A stretch of DNA of 64,000 nt. Origin: Methylobacterium platani (lineage in GTDB: Bacteria > Pseudomonadota > Alphaproteobacteria > Rhizobiales > Beijerinckiaceae). Positions within the stretch are counted from its first letter, which is position 1, and each line of letters starts with the position of its first letter. Position numbers and translations under genes: made by a program. The notes beneath the pieces were generated by a model. That model did not search any database. It worked only from the letters and a program-made list of their open reading frames with translations, and was not told the DNA's origin. The stretch spans positions 19,490-83,489 of the forward strand of contig NZ_LWHQ01000017.1 of the NCBI RefSeq assembly GCF_001653715.1. The letters are read 5' to 3'. Shown here piece by piece: positions 61,557 to 64,000 of this stretch.

Positions 61557-61983
61557 CTCAATCGCTCCAGTTCGGATGACTTCCTCCCCGGACGATCTCA
61601 GGCGGGCTCCCGAGGAGCCCGGCCTCCGCCCGCCACGGACGGGGAGGGATCCGAGGACGACGCGAGGCTTCAGCCGGCGGCGGTCATCGCCGTCGTGGCT
61701 TTGCGTTTCGTCGTGGTCGACACAGGCCGCATGGCGCGGTCAGTCCTCGGACATGGCGACACCCGAGATGGGGTGCGCGAGCGCGGGAAGCAACAGCCCG
61801 AACGCGACGATCTGTCAAGGGCCGGAACCGGTCGCCGGCAACAGATCTCGCCTTCCGTCACATGTTAGAGTCTCGTTGACTCTGCTTCCGGCCAGCCGGG
61901 GACAAGTCCGGCCGGGTCAAGGAAATCGCTAGAATGCGATGCGATTCCGGGTGGGCGACCCACGCAACCGGAGGAGCGATCCC
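61557..61983. other. Long intergenic region between asd and a divergent envelope-protein gene
   Basis: These 427 bp separate asd (read left) from an unknown gene (read right). A 63-codon minus-strand frame at 61670-61861 exists but its Arg/Ser/Pro-rich product looks like noise. TTGACT at 61876-61881 resembles a -35 box for the right-hand gene, without a convincing -10. GGAGGAG at 61970-61976 is the SD that fixes the start of the next gene. Confidence 0.4.
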
Positions 61984-62877
61984 GTGCGGCAGAGGCCGGA
62001 CTTCGACGACGCCGCCCTGGCGCGGGCGGGCGAAGCACTTGCGCAGGACATTCTCGTGCAGGACATCGGTCCCGTCGCGCCGCTGCTGCCGCGGCCGCTC
62101 CCGCGCGCCGTGCCGCCCTCGTCCTGGCGCCGGCGCGTCGCCGGCCGGACGATCGGCGCCGCGGCGGTGATCGCGCTCCTCAGCGTGCTCGCCAGCGAGC
62201 GGCGACAGGCGGATCCGCCGATCGCCCGCGAGGCCGCCTTCGTGCCGCGCTACGCCGCCCCCGCGGTGGCGCCGCCGGCGTGGCGCGAGGCCGCTCCCGA
62301 CCGCTACCGCCTCGGCGAGGCGACGGGCAGCGCCCGGATCCAGCCCGACCTGCGCGAGGACACGCTGACCGCCGGCGCCTTCGCGGTGCAGGAGGCGCCG
62401 TTCCTGCGCCTCGTCGCCGCCGAGACGGCGGAGCCGGACGGGGAGGGGAGCCTGTTCGTCACCCTGGCCCGCCGCGCCGCGGAGGCCGGCGGCCTCTCGG
62501 TGGCGCGCACCAGCGAGCGCGGCCAGGTCGCGACGCGGTTCGGGGCGCTCGACACCGTCGACGCGGTGCTCGCCGATGCGGACGGCCGCCGATCCTGCAC
62601 CGCGTTCCGCCTCAGGGCGGCGCTGCAGGTCGAGGGCTGGCTGTGCGCGCCGCTGGGGCAGTTGCCCGAGCCGCAGGCCGTGGCCTGCGCGGTCGAGCGC
62701 CTCGGCGCCCTGCCGGGAGCGTCCCTGTCCCCGCCGATCGCCGAGATGCTGGCCCGGCCGCGCTCGGCCGCCTGCCCGCCGGAGGAGCCCGCCACCACCG
62801 CGGCCCTGCCGGCGCCGCGCAGGGCGGTTCGCAAGAATGCGGCGAGAGTGCGGCATTCGCGACCAGCTTCGCCGTGA
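61984..62877 (+). CDS. Unknown single-pass membrane-anchored protein
   Basis: I do not recognise a family. The product is 297 residues: a cytoplasmic N-terminus of about 55 residues (RQRPDFDDAALARAGEALAQ), one membrane helix (RTIGAAAVIALLSVLA), then a periplasmic region of about 200 residues with APFLRLVAAETAEP, SLFVTLARRAAEAGGLSVAR and two paired cysteines (RRSCTAFRLRA and GWLCAPLG), which could form a disulfide. The C-terminus is basic. Start GTG 61984 is chosen over ATG 61939 because GGAGGAG lies 7 nt upstream of it. Confidence 0.65.
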   Translation: MRQRPDFDDAALARAGEALAQDILVQDIGPVAPLLPRPLPRAVPPSSWRRRVAGRTIGAAAVIALLSVLASERRQADPPIAREAAFVPRYAAPAVAPPAWREAAPDRYRLGEATGSARIQPDLREDTLTAGAFAVQEAPFLRLVAAETAEPDGEGSLFVTLARRAAEAGGLSVARTSERGQVATRFGALDTVDAVLADADGRRSCTAFRLRAALQVEGWLCAPLGQLPEPQAVACAVERLGALPGASLSPPIAEMLARPRSAACPPEEPATTAALPAPRRAVRKNAARVRHSRPASP

Positions 62878-62974
62878 GCGGGAACCTCGGCCGCGCTCGC
62901 ACGTCTCTTTCCACAACGGCGTCGTTTCTTAACGAGTGCGGCGCTACCCTGGCGACGTTCATCAAAGGTGCGTC

Positions 62975-63388
62975 ATGCGCTTCCAGACTCTCGCCCTGAC
63001 CGGGCTCCTCTCCCTCGCGACCCTGGGCGCCGGCACCGCTGCCTCGCAGGCACAGGACAGCTACGTCATCCGCAGCTACAAGGACGGCCAGGGCCTCGCG
63101 ATCCGCGTCCGGCCGCGCAGCTGGCTCGATGCCGGCAACGTGGTCGAGGCCAATTCGGGCGCGACCGGCAACCCGGCCACCAACCCGCACTTCATCGCCG
63201 CGTCCTACCTGAACTCGCCGCCCTACATCGCCAACCGCGAGCGTTTCGGCGGCGCCGGCATCCTGCCCGACCCGATCACCAACGGCCCGTTCATCGGCGC
63301 CCGCCGCAGCGCCGTGACGGTCGACCTCTCGGCGATCGACTACCTCGACCCGACCTCGCCGCTGTCGCGGGCGCGCTACGGCTACTGA
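62975..63388 (+). CDS. Hypothetical periplasmic protein
   Basis: The product is 137 residues. A signal peptide (RFQTLALTGLLSLATLGAGTAASQA, in part; cleavage before QDSYV) precedes a mature part of about 110 residues rich in Asn, Pro, Tyr and Ile: SYVIRSYKDGQGLAIRVRPRS, NPATNPHFIAASYLNSPPY and DYLDPTSPLSRARYGY. No known domain is seen. It is followed by a strong terminator, which suggests a well-expressed single gene; small Tyr/Pro-rich secreted proteins of this kind are common in Methylobacterium-type genomes. It starts 98 bp after the previous gene. Confidence 0.65.
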   Translation: MRFQTLALTGLLSLATLGAGTAASQAQDSYVIRSYKDGQGLAIRVRPRSWLDAGNVVEANSGATGNPATNPHFIAASYLNSPPYIANRERFGGAGILPDPITNGPFIGARRSAVTVDLSAIDYLDPTSPLSRARYGY

Positions 63389-63414
63389 GCGGACGAGAAT
63401 CGGCTGGACGTGCG

Positions 63415-63443
63415 ACGGGCCCCGACAGGGGCCCGTTTCGTTT
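63415..63443 (+). terminator. Rho-independent terminator
   Basis: ACGGGCCCC and GGGGCCCGT form a 9-bp G/C-rich stem with loop GACA, followed by TTCGTTT. It lies 27 bp after the periplasmic-protein gene and is the most canonical terminator in the window. Confidence 0.8.
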
Positions 63444-63481
63444 GTGGCAGCCGTCCGGGAAGGGGGAGGGAGCCGGAGGAC

Positions 63482-64000
63482 CTACCGCTCCTCCGCCTTC
63501 ACCCACTTGATCACCCGCGGCGGCTCGTAGGCCCGGATCCGCGCGACGAGATCCGCCGGCTCGGTGCCGACGATCAGCATCGCCCGGTGCGGCTCGCGCA
63601 CGAAGCCCTCCCGGACGACGGAATCGAGGAAGCCGAGCAGCCCGTCGTAGAAGCCGCCGGCGTTGAGCACGGCCAGGGGCTTCCTGTGGTAGCCGAGCTG
63701 GGCCCAGGTCCAGACCTCGAACATCTCCTCGAAGGTGCCCAGTCCCCCGGGCAGCGCCACGAAACCGTCGGCGAGGTCGGCCATCAAGGCCTTGCGCTCG
63801 TGCATCGAGGCGACGACGCGAAGCTCCGTCAGCCCGAGATGCGCGGTCTCCTTCTCGACGAGGCTTTGCGGGATGATGCCGGTCACCCGGCCGCCGGCGG
63901 CGAGCACACCGTCGGCGACCGCGCCCATCAGCCCGACCTTGCCGCCGCCATAGACCAGCTCGATCCCGTCTTGAGCGAAGTGGCGCCCGAGCGCGGTCGC
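63482..64000 (-). CDS. LOG family (TIGR00730) nucleotide 5'-monophosphate phosphoribohydrolase, 5' end outside window
   Basis: The gene is cut by the right edge: the frame is open through position 64000, upstream of the first in-window ATG (63928). Visible are [19 protein letters not shown] (partly before that ATG), [15 protein letters not shown], the substrate region [20 protein letters not shown] and the catalytic [20 protein letters not shown] (quoted in part). The family hydrolyses AMP or cytokinin riboside monophosphate to ribose phosphate and base. About 173 of roughly 200 residues are present. The C-terminus is complete. Confidence 0.9.
   Translation of the reverse strand, partial: ATALGRHFAQDGIELVYGGGKVGLMGAVADGVLAAGGRVTGIIPQSLVEKETAHLGLTELRVVASMHERKALMADLADGFVALPGGLGTFEEMFEVWTWAQLGYHRKPLAVLNAGGFYDGLLGFLDSVVREGFVREPHRAMLIVGTEPADLVARIRAYEPPRVIKWVKAEER

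Noticed and set aside
61670-61861. Small 63-codon minus-strand gene in the asd upstream gap
   Set aside because: No SD, Arg/Ser/Pro-rich product and no hydrophobic or repeated feature; most likely noise.

Overview
The window is high-GC DNA from an alphaproteobacterium, most likely Methylobacterium or a close relative. This rests on the very G/C-rich codon usage and on alphaproteobacterial versions of FeuP/FeuQ-like regulators, an APH-type homoserine kinase, IspH, DoxX, and DHA2/HlyD efflux pairs. I could run no searches, so the genus is inference. Coding density is high. I see no rRNA, tRNA, CRISPR array, transposase or integrase.

Layout. 1-4.6 kb: a CPA2 antiporter/MATE pair and ispH. 4.7-6.6 kb: a palindromic repeat, thrB, and a dead parDE toxin-antitoxin pair in which each gene has one in-frame stop. 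6.6-11.9 kb: a SHOCT protein, a GT61 glycosyltransferase, and a PepSY-FeuP-FeuQ two-component operon. 12.0-13.6 kb: an A/T-richer two-gene insert encoding a proteasome-beta-like protein with a predicted N-terminal threonine nucleophile and a 60-residue partner. 13.7-24.5 kb: two secreted trypsin-like proteases, DoxX, a PAS/HisKA_2 kinase, sufE, oligopeptidase B, HdeD, an EmrAB-type efflux pair and a CDF transporter.

26.4-35.9 kb is a nine-gene, tightly packed set on one strand: inositol-3-phosphate synthase, HD-like protein, SAM methyltransferase, Gfo/Idh/MocA oxidoreductase, YcaO, sugar isomerase/epimerase, GT4 glycosyltransferase, PIG-L deacetylase and a UDG-like protein. It looks like a pathway for an inositol-glycoside metabolite; the synthase/GT4/deacetylase order recalls early mycothiol synthesis, but the YcaO and the lack of a visible MshC make it something else. 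36.1-41.8 kb: a UPF0104 membrane protein, a PhoR-like kinase, a DUF1007 protein and a CopA-type P-ATPase. 41.8-48.0 kb: a solute-binding protein plus an enolase-superfamily enzyme, divergent from a sugar ABC operon that lacks its ATPase.

48.0-51.5 kb is a clearly A/T-rich island between two ABC operons. A HEPN-like protein and a 911-residue protein with two P-loop NTPase domains form a translationally coupled pair behind their own promoter. This is the best candidate for an undescribed, possibly defensive, system. 51.5-57.4 kb is a complete dipeptide/oligopeptide ABC operon (dppABCDF), divergent from an M20 amidohydrolase. 58.9-64.0 kb: an ALDH7-like dehydrogenase, asd, two envelope proteins of unknown function, and a LOG-family protein cut by the window edge.

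A family of C/T-G/A palindromic repeats lies at 4.7, 45.9 and 55.6 kb. Two copies sit exactly between a solute-binding-protein gene and the first permease gene of unrelated ABC operons.
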